NCBI GenBank assembly: GCA_023333565.1 | Contig: JAJKFH010003821.1 | Span: forward strand, 186,001-250,000 | Origin: Puffinus mauretanicus | Lineage: Eukaryota; Chordata; Aves; Procellariiformes; Procellariidae | DNA length: 64,000 nt | Reading direction: 5' to 3' | Shown: positions 61,590 through 64,000 of the stretch, piece by piece | Layout: every line of letters starts with the position of its first letter | Numbering within the stretch: position 1 is the first letter of the stretch | Made by a program: the position numbers and the translations under genes | The notes under the pieces: model-generated | The model's input: the letters and a program-made list of their open reading frames with translations, nothing else | Database searches by the model: none | What the model was told of the DNA's origin: nothing

Positions 61590-61930
61590 TATCAGTTTGC
61601 TTGTAGATACAAAGATTGAGGTCTTGTCATCACTTGAAATGAAACAGATTGATTATCCCTGACTATTGTAATTATGCCACAGTAATCACTTTGCCCCACC
61701 GATGACCTCCACCTTGGTTCCCAGGCTGGAGTTGTAATTTGGTTTCTTTGCCAACCGAGCTCCTCATTCATCTCATCGAGTTACTCTAAGCACTGTCTGC
61801 AGGGGGATTGTTGTATTGCTTTGGACTGCAGGCTGGACTGAAGCAGCAATTGTCTAGTATTCACCTAGGGCATTATTAAGTATGAAAATCGGAGTTCACT
61901 TAAATGGGAAGACAAGCCTCCCTAAAATTC
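61590..61930. promoter_or_regulatory. Possible conserved non-coding block
   Basis: Balanced, non-repetitive sequence with many homeobox and HMG-type cores (TAATTATG, GATTAT, CAATTGT, ACAGATTGATTA) and no usable open frame. Long AT-balanced blocks of this kind in gene deserts are often deeply conserved enhancers in vertebrates. I cannot test conservation, so this is a hint only. Confidence 0.22.
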
Positions 61931-62327
61931 CCACTCTTCACAGGAAAATACCGTGTCATTTACAATGAGGGGAGTGGTTATGGAATGTCAGTTAAATTTA
62001 TCAGGAGTATGCTGAATAGAACATTAACAATTAATTGTGGATTATGGATTTCAGTTTGCTAAAAGTTTGACATTGACACAGAGTTTATGTATACACATAC
62101 ATCTTAAGTGAAAGCTCAGAAAAAACTTCTCCTTTCCCAAGTAAGCACCCATCTGGTAAAAAGAAGAAATATTTAAGTGTATGGCCCTTTCCATAAATGA
62201 GGATATTGTGAACGCATTTGGTTTGCCATCGGCTCTGTAGAAACTCTGTCTTTAATTTTAGTAATCTACCTTGAGTTACTGCTTTTCTCTTTTTATTATT
62301 TCTGTAATGTTTTCATTTCTTCCCCAG

Positions 62328-62479
62328 CTACCTCAGTTTGAAATGTTGTCAATAGTCACTTGCAGTATCATTTCCACAATATCTGTTATTTATTTAGATG
62401 TTGCTAAGAGTACAATATTTCAACTGTCAAGAAACCTGATGGCTAGACTTTCTCCCCCTTCCTTTGGTTTGAACGACAA
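62328..62479 (+). other. Candidate internal exon (152 bases)
   Basis: A long pyrimidine tract (about 62278-62325) ends in CCCCAG at 62322-62327, a very good 3' splice site. A consensus donor GTAAGT follows at 62480-62485 after ACAA. Between them one frame is open throughout and starts in phase with LPQFEMLSIVTCSIISTI; the segment includes a hydrophobic run of about 19 residues that could be a membrane helix, then VAKSTIFQLSRNLMARLSPP. At least one other frame is closed by an early stop (TAG within the first 30 bases). Size and signals fit an internal vertebrate exon. I do not recognise the protein, and no neighbouring exon with matching phase was found, so a chance pairing of splice-like sites remains possible. 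Confidence 0.3.
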
Positions 62480-64000
62480 GTAAGTAGAACCTTCTAGATA
62501 TATTTCTTAATGCTAAGTAGTAACTAGCTCACTAGCTTTGCAGACCTAACACAGAGGAAGAACTAAGTTTTTCTGAAGGAACAATCTCTTTCTATAAGTA
62601 CAAAGGATGTCATGTAAGTATTTTCTCAGGTCCTCAGTTCAAGCATTTTTTGTAACAAAGTAATAGGAGTATATGAATTACTCCTTAAACACAAATTTTC
62701 AAAGTCTCAAACTTGACTGGGAAGCACCTACATTTCCATTTCCTCTCATCCTTCAGAGCAATGACCTTTAACAGTTCTTCTCCAGTGAAGAGCCCAATGA
62801 AGTCAAGGTTAAAGCTCTCACAAACTTCTGTAGTGTCAAGTCTCAGCTGAAGCTGTAAATGAATTGATCAAATAAAAATATGGAAAGATCAGCTCAACTT
62901 TCATGAAAGAAATTTTTGTAGGTCAAACCTTTCCCTTATAGTTAACCATTGTTGCAGAAGACCTCAACCTTTACAGCAACTGAAGCAATCATACTGTTCA
63001 AGTTACTCACCGCAAGTAGTCTCTGTCTTCTGTATAAGCCTCTGTTTTTTCATTTTAATTCTGAAAACATAAGTAGCATCAAGGCTTCTCACTGGCAACG
63101 TATCTTCTGCCAATCTTCATCTACCGACCACTGTATTCTGGCTTCCTATTTCTAATGAAGTCCACAAGTACCCTGGAGAAAGCACGATATAGTACCGAAC
63201 TAGTGTTCTTGCTTCAACTACATTTCAAAACAGCCCAATACGATTCTTGGAAAAATTGTTATAAGACAGTCTGCAAATACATCTCATTGCTCCTTATGGG
63301 TTTCAAAACTAGTTGACTTCTCAAGGGTGTAGTAAAAGTGTCCTCTGTTGACTTGGGATCTAAAGGAACTCATCTAATCAAGAGGTCATGAAAACCTCCA
63401 AATTGACCAAGCCAGAGAATCCACTCTCTAATGGCTCTTAATTTATTGTACAATACAAGAAGCCTAGACAACAAGAGAGGCCTGTTATGAATGACACAGT
63501 TGCAAGTGTTCAGTGGTTCTCCTGGGAACTTTACTTAAGCTTCTCTAGACATTAACTCTATATTCCAGGGTGATTTTCTTGCTGTGGAAATACCAGAGAA
63601 CTTCAATGCAAAACTTATCTGCTGACACACTAAAAGACCAGAAAATTATTGCACTGTACCATAGCTCATCCTAATTAAATTGACTCAGATTTCTAAAGTT
63701 CTCTTGACAGATTGTGCCAGCTCTTGTTCCTTGTCATCAGTTAAGTTTAGCTACTCAATAAATGTATCTTCCTTCATAAGAAATAACACCAACAGTTTGT
63801 TACTTTGCTTGAAATGGCCATTTTCTCTCTCAAAATTTCCATTTAAGGTGGAAGGCTAAATTATAGCTACGTACCTCAGGCTGTGTTTCCTACAGCAAGC
63901 CTTTGCAATTACATTTTTACTTCTCTGGAATTTCCTTTTAGAAATGAATGCTTTTAGGCTTAGATCACAAGGAATTTGGCAAAAAAGATCTGGTTATGAT
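62480..64000. other. Non-coding stretch to the window end
   Basis: AT-rich, no gene recognised. A second GTAAGT occurs at 62613-62618 without a convincing upstream acceptor. The open frame at 62949-63155 shows no domain. Confidence 0.55.

Larger units (their letters stand above)
55400..62327. other. Non-coding stretch with minor repeats
   Basis: No gene recognised. It contains a local duplication at 56784-56842, a CT-rich tract at 60621-60650 within a longer pyrimidine-rich segment (60470-60700) ending in a strong acceptor-like TTTTCGCAG (60692-60700) without an obvious paired donor, and an unusually non-repetitive block at 61590-61930. Confidence 0.5.

Noticed and set aside
1..64000. CRISPR arrays, tRNA/rRNA genes, telomeric repeats, mitochondrial insertions
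   Set aside because: I looked for regularly spaced repeats, cloverleaf-type sequence, TTAGGG runs and mitochondrial gene frames and saw none.

Overview
The window looks like gene-poor vertebrate nuclear DNA, most likely from a bird. The evidence is a long CR1-type non-LTR retrotransposon (4141-7224) that ends in the family's (ATTCTATG)-like 8-mer, a retroviral solo LTR of a type I recognise from avian genomes (51667-52104, minus strand), AT-rich sequence with few repeats, scattered short microsatellites, and no operons or dense coding. I did not recognise any host protein-coding gene. Nearly all open frames outside the CR1 are short, lack recognisable domains and overlap open frames on the other strand.

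Layout. 1-2145 is unremarkable. 2146-2296 is a short old CR1 fragment from the same part of the element as 6525-6670 of the long copy. 4141-7224 is the 5'-truncated long CR1: the last ~43 codons of ORF1, then ORF2 with an apurinic-type endonuclease, a reverse transcriptase and a C-terminal tail. It is broken by three one-base frame changes, all in or beside homopolymer runs, and by two in-frame stops. 12077-12660 is a CpG-rich insert with an LTR-like 3' end. 20990-21180 and 31524-31680 contain AT-rich homeodomain-type site arrangements. 23440-24480 is a GC/CpG-enriched stretch. 45515-45900 resembles a non-coding first exon on the minus strand with a strong splice donor. 51667-52104 is the solo LTR, with a TATA-like box, a full CRE octamer and a perfect 18-bp palindrome. 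54980-55399 and 62328-62479 are open stretches behind splice-acceptor-like sequences and are the best, still weak, candidates for host exons.

The only biology that can be read with confidence is mobile-element biology. The CR1 would have copied itself by target-primed reverse transcription; this copy is dead as written. The solo LTR is what remains after recombination between the two ends of an endogenous retrovirus. The rest fits intergenic or long-intron DNA with possible regulatory islands. I found no rRNA, tRNA, CRISPR array, bacterial-type feature or convincing new system; positions that merit a database or comparative check are listed as findings.
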